Below, piece by piece: positions 1-11,390 of a stretch of DNA of 64,000 nucleotides. The notes under the pieces were generated by a model. It searched no databases, was not told the origin of the DNA, and was given only the letters and a program-made list of their open reading frames with translations. The translations under genes and the position numbers were made by a program. Each line of letters opens with the position of its first letter. Position 1 is the stretch's first letter. The stretch comes from Theobroma cacao (taxonomy: Eukaryota > Streptophyta > Magnoliopsida > Malvales > Malvaceae), in contig NC_030856.1 of assembly GCF_000208745.1 (NCBI RefSeq), forward strand, positions 18,392,687-18,456,686. Reading direction: 5' to 3'.

Positions 1-1250
1 TTGAGACAGGTGATCATGGAAGAAGCCCATTCATCTGGCTATGCATTACATCCCGAAAGCACCAAGATGTATAGAACTATCAGGGAGAATTATTGGTGGT
101 CGGGTATGAAGCGAGACATAGCAGAATTCGTAGCAAAGTGTCTCGTATGTCAGCAAGTTAAGGCAGAGCATCAGAGGCCAGCAGGTACACTTTAGTCTTT
201 ACCTATTCCTGAGTGGAAATGGGAGCATGTAACTATGGATTTTGGTTTGGGATTGCTGCGGACACAGAAGGGAAAGGATGCAATCTGGGTGATCGTAGAT
301 CGATTGACTAAGTCCGCTCACTTTTTAGCTATCCATAGTGCATACTCTATTGAGAAGCTGGCTCAGCTCTATATAGATGAGATTGTAAGGCTACATGGAG
401 TTCCCGTTTCTATAGTGTCAGACAGAGATCCTCGATTCACTTCTCGATTATGGCCAAAATTTTAAGAAGCTCTCGGAACCAAATTGAAATTTAGCACTAC
501 TTTTCACCCACAGACGAATGGTCAGTCAAAGAGGACTATCTAGACTATGGAGGATATGTTGAGGGCTTGTGTCATGGATTTTCTTGGGAGTTGGGATAGG
601 CACTTGCCATTAATGGAATTTGCTTACAACAACAGTTTCCAGGCTAGCATTGGTATGGCACCATACGAAGCTTTATATGGAAGGAAATGTCGTACTCCAC
701 TTTGTTGGAATGAAGTGGGTGAAAGAAAGTTAGTTAGTGTGGAATTGATTGATCTAACTAATGACAAGATCAAGGTTATACGAGAGAGGCTAAAGGTAGT
801 CCAGAATAGGCAGAAGAACTATGCAGATAAACGGAGAAACGACTTGGAGTTTGAGATCGATGATAGAGTTTTTCTAAAGGTTTTTCCATGTAAAGGTGTG
901 ATTCAATTTGTGAAGCGGGGAAAGCTTAACCCGAGGTATATTGGACCATTCCGAATCATTGAGAGAATTGGACCAGTGGCTTATTGGTTAGAACTCCAGA
1001 GTTAGATCGGATCCACAACGTTTTCCATGTCTCCATGCTTAAGAAATATGTACCAGATCCTTCTCACATCCTCGAAGCACCTCCGATCGAGTTGCATGAC
1101 GATTTGAAGTTCGATTTTCAACCTATAAGTATCTTGGATCGAAAGGATCGAGTACCGAGGAACAAGAGTATTTCAATGGTCAAAGTGTTGTGGAAAAGTG
1201 CTCGAATGGAGGAAATGACATGGGAAGTAGAGCATCAGATGAGGAACTAA
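1..1250 (+). pseudogene. Ty3/gypsy integrase and chromodomain-like tail (3' end of pol), broken
   Basis: This is the C-terminal part of a gypsy polyprotein, cut by the window start. In order it shows the HHCC zinc-binding region (about 30-170), the retroviral-type integrase core (about 235-720) and a C-terminal region with the 'FHVSML' and 'VKVLW' blocks typical of plant Tekay/Del-like chromoviruses. The first catalytic Asp is at 238-240 and the second at 421-423. The expected catalytic Glu in the 'GQSER' block reads Lys (AAG at 529-531). Frame 1 is cut by stops at 193-195, 463-465 and 541-543, each where the family has Gln, so each fits a C-to-T change. A frameshift near 985-1005 moves the reading frame before the chromodomain-like part, and the final 'YPHLF' block lies just past the stop at 1248-1250. 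The enzyme would join cDNA to host DNA, but this copy must be inactive. Confidence 0.93.
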
Positions 1251-1307
1251 TACCCGCATCTATTTGTCAAATTTGGTAAGTGAAATTTTGAGGTCAAAAT
1301 TTTATTT

Positions 1308-1320
1308 TAAGGGGGGTAGA
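1308..1320 (+). promoter_or_regulatory. Polypurine tract of the first gypsy element
   Basis: A purine run (TAAGGGGGGTAGA) lies two bases before the LTR start, where plus-strand cDNA synthesis is primed in LTR elements. The preceding roughly 40 bases closely match the sequence before the 3' LTR of the element at 3989-14404, linking the two interiors. Confidence 0.8.
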
Positions 1321-1322
1321 AT

Positions 1323-2198
1323 TGTAAAACCCAACCCTATAAACACATGTCATGACATACATGCACTGAGTAGCATGTTATTACGCTAGGAAAGCACTTC
1401 AGAATAGATGAAACTCGGTATTGTACCTAACGGTACACTTGAGTTGATTTAACCTCGAACTAGTTCAAATAGGAATCGTAGGATGAAATTTAATATTATG
1501 TAGTCCAGGAATAACTAAAAATGATTGTTTGGAGTTCGACGGTGCATTTGGGGTAAAATGGAAAATTTCGATGTTCAGGGGCAAAATCATCATTTTGCCA
1601 CCTAAGATAATAATTTGATCATGGAGTGAAATTTTTTACCAAGATTAACTATTTGGAGTATAATTTAATGATAGGAAGTGAAAATTTTAGGGGCCACTTG
1701 TCATTGTAATTATTATTGTACATTATAACTTTGTAAATTATAGTATGTATGAATTTATTTTGTTCTCACGCTACAAAAATTATTTATGTATAGTTCTATA
1801 AAAATTATTTTATAAGAAAATGAAATATATTATCAAATATTTTTATTTAGTCTAGTTAGCCAACTTTTCACTCTAAATGGATGATTTAGATTACAAAAAT
1901 TTATTTTAAATCGGTAGTGGATATTTTATACCATACGTTATATTTTTGTCAGGTTTCAAAATTTTTGATAAAAATGACCAAAATACCCCTGTGTGGTGAA
2001 AATTTTATTTTGATTGTTTTCGATCTAAAATAGTTTCTATTCTCTTAAAACTCGATATTTAGTAACTATTGCTCACAAGGGAGGTGGACAACTGATGCAA
2101 GAGCCTTGCGAGGTTTCAGTGAATATACTAGGTAATGAAGGTTTACCGAGACTTCGTGGCGATTGTCATGGGCTCGAGGGAGGTTTCGGGTCGTGATA
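1323..2198 (+). mobile_element. A-type 3' LTR, internally deleted
   Basis: It starts TGTAAAACCC right after the polypurine tract and ends GGGTCGTGATA, a decayed form of the usual TGACA end. The other A-type copies (16180-18823 and 63531 onward) show that about 2 kb is missing near 1688, where upstream U3 sequence jumps to the part starting GGGGCCACTTGTC. The promoter region is therefore mostly gone. A palindrome of the GGCAAAAT class lies at 1579-1598. Confidence 0.85.
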
Positions 2199-3988
2199 AT
2201 ACTACCCTTGGTAAGGGAATAGAAATACGTTATGAGAATTGCGGAAATCTACTTTAAAAAAAAAGGACGATGATTTGAAAATTCAAGTACTCGTATATGA
2301 GTAAAGATTTGGTAATGAGACATGACCTAAAGTTGGAATACTACAATATGAATTTTGATTAAGAAAATTGACTTATAAAACACTTAGTGTTTAGAGATGG
2401 TGCCAATTAGTGGTTTACTCTTGTATGAGAATGGAATATTGAAATCAGCTTTGTGTATTCAACACAAATGATGAGCATGATCTAACCAACCAAGAGAAGA
2501 AATGATTCTAACCTTGATTGTTGGTTTTTTTGGTTTTACAGATGGCTTATTGAGCTTGATATGCCTAAGGCTATTCAAAGTTAAAATTTTTGGAAATATA
2601 TCTGTATGGATATATATGTTGCATATTGGTATAAAAGCTCATGCGGAGTTAGTTATAATTTGATCCGATGATGATATTCTATCAATGGTTATAGTGCTAG
2701 ACAATGATTAAGATAATTTATCGCTGATTTTGGTAGTGAACAAGTGGATTATAATTCTGTTAGCTTAAAAGTAAGTGTTTATACTTTTGGTATGAGTTCA
2801 TCAAATTCTATTATATCATGATAAAACTTGGTGTTTTGATATAGCTTGAGAAGCTTGGTATATGACCTAGCTTAACTGTGAGCTAGAAATTGTTAGGCTA
2901 TTATGAAGTACACAAATAGAGAAGTATGACATGAATTTAATATCCTAATGGGCAATGGAAAATGATGTATTAGTTTTGGTATAACTTCAATATATATAGT
3001 TTTGAGATATAAAAATGTGGGGAAAAGTTTGTAGCTTATGCGTAAAGGTGTGCATTTGGATTCGTATAATTAAAAATGTAAAATCTGTCTTGATTGATAT
3101 AAAGTTCATGATTCAAAATGAATGATTATGGATTTAATTTTCTAAGGTAAAAGGGACTAAAAGAAGTTCATATCATAAAGGCCTTAATAGATGATTCTGA
3201 AATTTTAAAGTGCACTTAAGGAGAGACAAATGTTTAATTTGATCTTCAAATTGATAAACTAATGAGGCCATGAGATCTGATGTTTGGAGTAAATTTGAGA
3301 AATATCAAGTTAGATATGTTGTGGGTGATTGATGACGAACAAATTAGCTATGACATCGGAAATGTAGAAATAATTAGTAATCAAAATGAGACTTGGAAAG
3401 GAACTTTAAAAGGAAAATTTTGAGCAACTTTAATCTTGAGAGGTTGAGTTATTGATTAAAGAGATTGATTAAGATTATAAGGGGGTATGCGGAATGTCAT
3501 GATTTATTGAAATGCCTTATGGTATAAGTTGAGATTTATCTAGTGAGCACTCGAACATGAAAGTATTGGAGTTTGTTTTTGGGAAGATGGTTACTAATGG
3601 TTACCGGATTTGAATCATCTGTGATGTTAAACATATATGAATAAATAAAGAGTGTTTGATCCTTATGTATTATGAAATGCTTGAATGGAATTTGTATGGA
3701 GGTATGTGAAACAGAATAGAGGTTGGTTGACCATTTAGACCCATAGTCAATGGTGGAATAAATGCTTGAATGTTGGAAGGTTTGATAAAAGATCAAAGTA
3801 GAGGAATTGTGGATGGTTAAGTAAACATGCATGATTGATGATTTAAGGATGATTTGATTGAGGTGTGATCAGAATTAATAGCATATTTGAATTCTCTTCA
3901 TAAGATAAAGAATGATATTGTTTTGATCCAACAAGAGTAGTACACATAATTATATATTATGACATCGTTGACTTTTCTATAAAGATTG
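2199..3988. mobile_element. Decayed retroelement interior, no ORF
   Basis: No reading frame or recognised protein. It is directly contiguous with 14405-14645 once the inserted element at 3989-14404 and its target duplication are removed. That piece ends in a gypsy pol tail, a PPT and a C-type LTR, so this stretch is best read as the interior of the same C element. The left limit is set only by the end of the A-type LTR. Confidence 0.5.
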
Positions 3989-4583
3989 TGTCAAGCCCGA
4001 CTCCAATATGTTTATTATGCCATTCTTACATAAGAATGCATGTTTGCTTACTTGGGTACCTCAAAAATCGTTAAAGGACAACAATGTACCAAATGGTACA
4101 ATTAAGTTGAATTAAGCCTCGAACTAGTCCAAATAGAGATTTTAAGATGAAATTGAGAATTTTAAAACCCCATAATGACTTAAAATGGTGATTCGGAGTT
4201 GGAGGACCGATTTGGAGTCAAATTGGAATTTTCATGAACTAGGGGCAATTGGTCATTTTCCACCCGAGGTTAAAATCTGAGTGTTGGATAAAATTTTTTA
4301 CTAAGATTGAGCATTTGGAGTATAATTTAAGTTTGAGAAGTGAAGAATTTTAATTCTGACATTTTTTCGAGCATAAGGGTAAAATAGTCATTTTGCCACC
4401 AAAGGGTAAAATTGTAATTTTACACCACCCAACACTTGTCTAGCACATGGATTTTACCCAATATTATCATGGATAATTGAGCAAATTTGAGTGGTGGAGA
4501 CAAATTGCTTAATGGGTAAGTATGACACATGGACCAACGGAATGGTGACATGTGTCAAATTCTCATCCATTTATTATTTTCCT

Positions 4584-4590
4584 TATAAAT
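4584..4590 (+). promoter_or_regulatory. TATA box of B-type LTR
   Basis: TATAAAT lies about 595 bp into the LTR, just after the palindromic motif cluster. Equivalent boxes occur at 15720-15726 and 53530-53536 at the same relative place. The position fits an RNA polymerase II core promoter at the U3/R border; no transcript evidence is available. Confidence 0.6.
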
Positions 4591-6575
4591 TAGCACAAAA
4601 TCAGCCCATTTCTCTTCATATGGCCGACAAAAGGAAGAACAAAGCAAGAACAAAGGAAGAAAAAGGAAGAACAAAACCCTAGGTGGAAAATTCAAGGGAA
4701 AAGTTTGAAAATTCAAGGAAACAAGTGACAAAAGGTAAGATTTTTCAATTCTAGCTTGTGATCTACCTTTCCTATGCATTATTTTGCATTTTTCATGGTT
4801 GAATCACAAGATATCATGAAGGATTCATGGCTGACTGAATTTAGAGAGAGAAGATTTGATGATTTATTTGGTTAGATTTTGAGATATTTTAGTGTTTTTA
4901 GTTGCTTAGTGTTGTGTAGCATGAAAAGCCAACAAGAAAAATTCATTTTCTCCCATCACCCATCATTGGCCGAATTCTCCATGTAGAATATTGATGATGA
5001 TTTTGATTTTATTTCAAGTGATTTGGTTAGGAATTAGTGATTTATGGTGCAAGAATCAATCTTGAAAAATTATAATGTTGATGCGCCCACCATGGCCGAA
5101 TTTTCCAAGAGATAATGTAAGGATGATTTTGCCATATTTCAAGTTATTTAATTTGTGTTTGATGATTTAGAGCATTGGGAGAAAAATAAAATTATATGAA
5201 GTTGAATTGGATGTATTGGCCAATTAATCGAGTGATAGATCAAATTAGGCCAATACCGTTTAATTTAGGTACACAATTGAATTTATGTAGAACACCTTGT
5301 TTAGACAATAATCCAAACAATTTGCATCCTATTTCATACATTAGTATAAAGCCTGAATTTGTTTTAGAACAATTTAGCACAATGTAGTAAATGGCTTATT
5401 GTGCATTATGTCTAGGTGGTGAGCATTCTGGCAAAAGTAAAGAGATAGTACCCGAGGATCAAGAATCGGAGTACTTGGAATTCGACTCCCGAAATAGTGA
5501 GTAACCTTATTATTGTCTTAATTATCTAAAATATGTTTTTATTCAATTTTGCAATTTTTATAGAAAATGAGTTTAAATGGTTAATTTTTAGGTTTTATAA
5601 ACAAAATGTGTTTAAATGAAAGGATTTTATAAATTGTCTTGAAATTGAATGATGGCTTTAAAAATAGAGTAATTGGAGACCACTTAATGTGTTATAAATT
5701 TATGGTTCTAATTGATTGGCTTACGATAATATTTGCATGAATGGTTGAATTGGTAAATGTGTTAAAAATGTATGAACTATTGATTTACCTTGAGAGGCTA
5801 TAAAATAAAATAATTGCCATGTCATGCTATTACAAATTTGTTTGTATGGTGGGTTATAAATTAGTCGCTACAGTGGACGGGTTCCGTGGACCAGCCTATT
5901 AGAAGGGCATGGTAACTCTATTATATTCATACCTCAGTATGAGAGGCGCGGTTGGATAACTCCTGAGGCTAAAACTTTAGAGTTCACTTTACACCAAACC
6001 ACCACGGGAGGGTGAACTCAGCCAATGTCAAGGAACGACTATGTTTTCAAAATCAAAACATGATTTATGTGTACATAACTTTTTAACAGCCTTGGCTGAC
6101 TCGGTTGGGATATTCCTCAATCAAGGTATCCCTGATAACTGGGTATGAGAATGATTTTGGTACGAGCCAAAGTTTTAAGAAATTCATAAGCCATGTTGAT
6201 TACTCGATTTATATGAATTGATTTTATTTGGTTGAAGCAAGTTGAAAGGTGATGAATTACAGTATGTTAAACTATTTTATCTATCTCCATTTACTCAACT
6301 TTAGATATTTTAGATGGTATTTGTTTACTCACTGGGATTATATAATCTCATCACCCTCATTTCCACGAATTTCAGGCTCAGAATAGGCTGTAGATAGCTG
6401 ATTTCATTGAGGCTACCATTGGATTTGCATCCTCCAAATTGTAGGTTCACAATCTTCCTTACTTTTAGTTATTTGGGGGCCCACTGGTTATTGTAAATTA
6501 AATTAAATACTCTGGTTTACTGTATTACAATATGTATGAATTTATTTTGCTTTTACATTGCTATAAAAAAATTAN

Positions 6576-6576
6576 G
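6576..6576. other. Single-base N with repeated flanks
   Basis: One N separates two overlapping versions of the same LTR segment (6107-6575 and 6577 to about 7030). This looks like a closed assembly gap rather than a real tandem duplication. Confidence 0.8.
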
Positions 6577-7477
6577 CCCTCGATCAAGGTATCCCTGATA
6601 ACTGGGTATGAGAATAATTTTGGCAAGAGCCAAAGTTTTAAGAAATTCATAAGCCATGTTGATTACTCGATTTATATGAATTGATTTTATTTGGTTGAAA
6701 CAAGTGGAAATGTGATGAATTACAGTATGTTAAACTATTTTATCTGTCTCCATTTACTCAACTTTAGATATTTTAGATGGTATTTGTTTACTCACTGGGA
6801 TTATATAATCTCACCACCCTCCTTTCCACCCATTTCAGGCTCAGAATAGGCTATAGATAGCTGATTTCATCGAGGCTATCATTGGATTTGCATCCTCCAA
6901 AATGTAAGTTCACAATCTTCCTTACTTTAAGTTATTCCGGGGCCCGCTGGTTATTGTAAATTAAATTAAATACTCTGGCTTATTGTATTACAATATGTAT
7001 GAATTTATTTTGCTTTTACACTGCTACAAAAAAATTATTTACGTATAACTCTAAAAATATTATTTTATAAGAAAATAGAATATTTTATTGAATATTTCTT
7101 TTATTTTTTTTATTATATCCAAATAATCATAATTTCTTTTTAAATGAAGGTTTTAGATGTTTAAACTTATTTTTGATTATGAATTATGTGTTTTGTACTC
7201 CCATACTACATTTTTAGAACATTTCGAGAATTTTGAGAAAAAATGACCAAAATGCCCTTGTGAGAAAAAAATGTTTTTCTATTGTTTTGATTTGGAAATA
7301 GTTTATAATCTCTCAAAACATAATTTTAGGGACTAATACACACAAGGGAAATGAAAAAAAAAAACTGATGTTAAGCCTTGCGAGGTTTCGATTAACATTC
7401 TGGGTAATGAATGTCTATCAGGACGTCGCAGTGGTTGTCACGGGCTCGATAGGAGTTTCGGGTCGTGACAATTCAGG

Positions 7478-7489
7478 TGGTATCAGAGC
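7478..7489 (+). promoter_or_regulatory. Primer-binding site, initiator tRNA-Met
   Basis: TGGTATCAGAGC is complementary to the 3' end of plant initiator tRNA-Met and lies 7 bases after the 5' LTR. It would prime minus-strand cDNA synthesis. The same 7-base spacing is seen in the minus-strand copy at 35216-35227. Confidence 0.92.
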
Positions 7490-7756
7490 CTTTGATTTTA
7501 AAGATTAGAGCTTTTGGGTTTAAAGTTGTTTTAAAAATTTACAGTGTTAGTGTGCCCCAAGTTAAGTTTGATAAAATAGAATCCGTGCATCTGCATATAG
7601 AATTTGGAGTTGTTTAGACTCGTTTTGTTTCTTCTTATAGATCTTATGGGAGCATAAGTCATAGACAGGGAGCTATATGAACTCTTGTTCCCAGTAATCC
7701 ACTTCCTTGCTAATGTCATGCAAAGGTCATAAGTAAGGTTGTTGTTTAGGTTTAAG

Positions 7757-7819
7757 ATGCCACCCATGACACGAGCCAGTGTTAGAAAGATCTTAAAACG
7801 AATGCTCCTAATGAAAGAT
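7757..7819 (+). pseudogene. gag start remnant
   Basis: A short frame beginning MPPMTRAS lies 287 bp after the 5' LTR, the usual place and style of the start of gypsy gag in plants. It runs into a stop after about 20 codons and no capsid-like sequence follows. It appears to be a leftover of the autonomous ancestor. Confidence 0.5.
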
Positions 7820-10800
7820 TAATGAAATGATATATCCCTTCGATTAAGGGTAAAGAAATTTGGAGTTGGACTAATAGGCCGTGATAATTTATTCATTTGG
7901 TGGAGTTATAATTGAACTCATGGTTGTCAATTGAAAAAAGATTTGGGGACTATGGATTATATTGGGGTTAATATAAAGGAGCACGTGTGATAATGGTAAT
8001 AAGGGGCTCACTTTGATTAGAATGAATAATGATGGTTGTAATTCACTTGGAGTGTATAAATTAAGCATTGACGTAAGAGAAAACCCATACTTATGTGCAT
8101 GAAGATAAGAACACTATGTTAATTGAGCTTGTTATGCCCATATAAAAGTGGTGTTGGGATTTTGAAATATTTTATATGTGAATATGTGTTGAATAGGTAC
8201 AGCAGCTTAGAGGGAACTTGTGTTGATTTCAATTAAGCGATTGTGAGATTTCAAGAATTGATTGGACCTATTATAGTTCATGGATATAAACACGTGAATT
8301 AACTCGAGAGTGAGTATCAATGATTATTATAATTGATGTGTGGTCATGAAGTAAGAAGTTAGTAAACAAATCTGCTCTAAGAATGAGCTTGAACTTTGCT
8401 ATGCATAGCAGAGGGAGCCAAGGGATTGAAGGACTAAATGTGGAATTGACAGCTTGAGGTTAAATGACTTGGAAATGTCGAATCTAGTCTAAGTGCCGTA
8501 TGAAGTTCCATAATTGACACTGATATACAAATTACTTGAAAGATCAATCTAAAAGTTTATTCAGTTTAAAGTGTGGCCTATGATACGAATGATCAGTCTT
8601 GAAGGTGATCTCCCCAGAGTAAGGAATTTAGAGAATGTTGATGTTTGGATATACTCTAAGAGAGAGAACTTCTGCATCCTAAGTTTAGGGCAACTTTGAT
8701 CTTATGATCGCAAAGGCAAGGTGTAATAACTAAGTAAATTATTCACTTAATAAATGTGATTGGTTATTCATGAATAAAGTCAAAATCTTAACATTTAGTG
8801 GCGTACAATTTGATAATGATGTATTTAAGAGTTATTTGGAGATAATTCCTTCATCAAATGTGCACTAAATGCTATGGTAAAGGCATATCAATGTTAATAT
8901 GAAATGTATCCAGGAATGATCTTAACATATCACCAAAGGAGAATTAAACATGTTGAAATTAATGTTCTAATAGTGTGCATATGATAGAAAGCTAGTTTGT
9001 AAGTTGTAGTTTTCATGATCATGAAATATATAAAGATTATCAATATATGGACATACACTTGGAGTTGTAATTTACAAGTTTGGAGTATTTAAGATATGAT
9101 TAAATGGAATTAGCATTAGTTAAGGTACGTAAATCTTCTAACTAAATTATGTGGAGTATGCATGATAGTAGAATGGAGGAACATAGTGCTGTGATACTAT
9201 ATGGTGAAGTTACTATACAATATGGAAAGAATATTCTAAAGTGGAATTTATTGATTATTGATAAGTGTTATAGGATGAGATGAATTTGAAAATATTGACT
9301 TGACCTATGAGCGCAAGAGGATATAAATGGTTATGGAAATTGTGACGTAAGCTTGGAGGAAAACCAAACGGTTGAGAATGATTAGTGTAGTAACCTTAAA
9401 TATAGATGAATAACATTGATTAAGTAAACTCCAATAGCCATCGTGCTGCGGTGCTAAGAACACTTCATGTCTAGGACGCATGAATAAAATGAGACAGATG
9501 TGAAGTTGAACTTTTGAGTTGAACAAAAGTCATTGAACTTGATTCTAAGTTTTGTTAACTGGAGTTTTAAGGTTTTGGAAGGTATCAATATGAATGAGTT
9601 AAAGCTGAAATGGTTAAAGGCGTTCCCTTCGGGGGGGAGCAAAAGGTCTAGGGTTCGAAACTTGGCGAGAAGGTCCTGCAGGGCTTGTCGTGCCCCCCTT
9701 AGGTGCGGGGTTCCGAGTAAGTCAAGTGATGGGGATCCAGACATAACAATACCTTTGAGTGGGCCCCGAAAGGGGTGCCACATAAATGGCTAAGTTACGG
9801 GTTAAGTGATCACATGTTGTGAGACATAAGTTTAAGATAGATATCCCCAAGGAAATACTCAAGAGAAGTTCTGCCCTGGATCTTGGGAAAGCGAACACTA
9901 AGTTATGTAGTTATAAAAAGGAAGCTGTAAGTTAAGAGTGATACTTGTATTGACATTAAAAAAGTACTTGAGGAGAATCTAGTTACAAGTCTTGTAATTT
10001 CAAGTGCAATTTATAAATTGGCTAAGGGAGAATGGTGTTATGTTCATATGAAAGAGTGGAACAAAGGATGATTGAAGTTGACCTTGATAATGAAGTCGGA
10101 TAATGAAACTTTCCTAATATATTATGGAAATTGGAATTCGAAATGCTTGAGGCATACACGATTCAAATGAGTCTGAGTTTTAAGTGACAAATCAATATCG
10201 GAATGTAAGAAGGATACAATATATGTAGAGGCATGAAAGATAATCGAGGAATAAGGATGACTCTCAAAAATTATGGTATTGCATAACATGCAATGGTCAA
10301 GTCAAGGAATATTTTTGAAGTATCAATGGGATTATAAAGCATAAACGCATAATGGATTATAATTCAATGGAGATGACATTATGTTGCAATGATATATAGT
10401 ACAAGAAGACTTAAGCATATAATTGGAAATGATAAGAAGAGAGTATAAGTATGTAAATGATGTGGAACTATACATAGGCATGATGAGAATTTGTATGAAT
10501 TATGAAGATTATTCTATTGAATCTTGGTTATGGATGGGAATAAACAAAGAGAAATTATTCTGAAGGCATTTGAAAATAGAGACCCGTATACATAATGAGG
10601 AATATGGACATTTGAATGTGCATGTATACGTATGTGTGGTGTTAGTGATATACCCAACTAAAATGAAGAATGGTTTTAATGGTTTGAGATTTAAACTCAA
10701 TATATTTGATGAGTTGTATAGATAATGTAATGATCAAGAATCTTATCAGAAGTCGATTTATGGTGACCTAAGGAATTTTGGGGAAATAGTTAAGGGAATG

Positions 10801-11370
10801 TAATCCATAGTGCGATTAAGCTATATGAGATGGACTAATAGGATTAAGAAGATTTTAATTTCCTAAATGCAAGGTAAACATGAAGTATGTGGAATTAATT
10901 GAAGCCATTAATCTTCCTTAACGTTGAGGATATGTATAGGAATGAGTATAGTGTGTTAATGATGTCGTAAACTACACAATAGTGTATGATGATAGGATGA
11001 ATGAATGAAAGTCGAGAAGTTTGATATGGAATGAAGTAATAAGATAGTGATTGGTATACCTAAATAAGTATAAAATGCGATCGAAATTGCTATGATTGGG
11101 ATGGAGTTATGGTTCAAGTTTAATGATAGTAATAGAAACATGCTTGGTGTTACGATATAAGAGATCATAATTGTGAAGGTTACTGTTGATTTGATTTTAA
11201 AGTATAATCATAGACATAAGTGAAGTACTCGTGTTGAATTGGAGGTAAATGAGGTGAACAAATCGAAATTCCCTATAAAAGGGAGGACATAAGAAGTCGA
11301 GCATTAGATGAGAAAACAATACCCCACATTTTCTCTTAGTTCAGTAAATGAAATTTTAAGGTCAAAATTT
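7820..11370 (+). mobile_element. Non-coding interior of the B element
   Basis: AT-rich with no long frame on either strand. The part from about 10400 to 11370 matches, in inverse orientation, the interior at 61499-62454, which belongs to an element with a C-type LTR. Shared blocks lie around 10500-10650 and 10810-10930. Near 11290-11330 there is a decayed version of the pol tail seen at 1215-1260. A SINE-like insert lies at 9600-9793. Confidence 0.7.
9600..9793 (+). mobile_element. tRNA-derived SINE-like element
   Basis: A GC-rich island of about 190 bp in AT-rich sequence. A tRNA-like A box (around 9604-9620, containing AATGGTTAAAGG) is followed about 40 bases later by a B box, GGGTTCGAAAC, at 9651-9661. 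This is the internal RNA polymerase III promoter layout of plant SINEs. The tail around 9700-9793 is not tRNA-like. No clear target duplication or poly(A) was found, so the ends are approximate. Frames across it on both strands are by-products of the GC content. Confidence 0.6.
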
Positions 11371-11372
11371 TA

Positions 11373-11388
11373 TTTTAAGGGGAGTAGT
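11373..11388 (+). promoter_or_regulatory. Polypurine tract of the B element
   Basis: TTTTAAGGGGAGTAGT directly precedes the 3' LTR and is nearly the same as the tract before the A-type LTR at 1323. Confidence 0.8.
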
Positions 11389-11390
11389 GC

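Larger units (their letters stand above)
3989..7470 (+). repeat. B-type 5' LTR
   Basis: Aligned with its partner at 11391 it is about 470 bp too long. Positions 6577 to about 7030 repeat 6107-6575, with a single N between them, so the extra length is probably an assembly artefact. In order it has the palindromic GGCAAAAT-class motifs, a TATA box at 4584-4590, and downstream a conserved structured block near 5880-6150. It ends GGTCGTGACA. Confidence 0.9.

Noticed and set aside
4555..4779. Conserved minus-strand frame beginning MHRKGRSQ, seen again at 11999, 15691 and 22614
   Set aside because: It lies in the leader of B-type LTRs, opposite to transcription, and is conserved only because the LTRs are repeats. 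Start and end vary with point changes.
7479..7490. Host tRNA-Met fragment
   Set aside because: Only the 12-13 bases complementary to the tRNA 3' end are present after an LTR, as expected for a primer-binding site.
9604..9661. tRNA gene
   Set aside because: A and B boxes are present but no acceptor stem or cloverleaf can be closed around them.
9454..9793. Overlapping frames of 86 and 109 codons on opposite strands
   Set aside because: They coincide with the GC-rich SINE-like insert, where stops are rare by composition; no domain seen.
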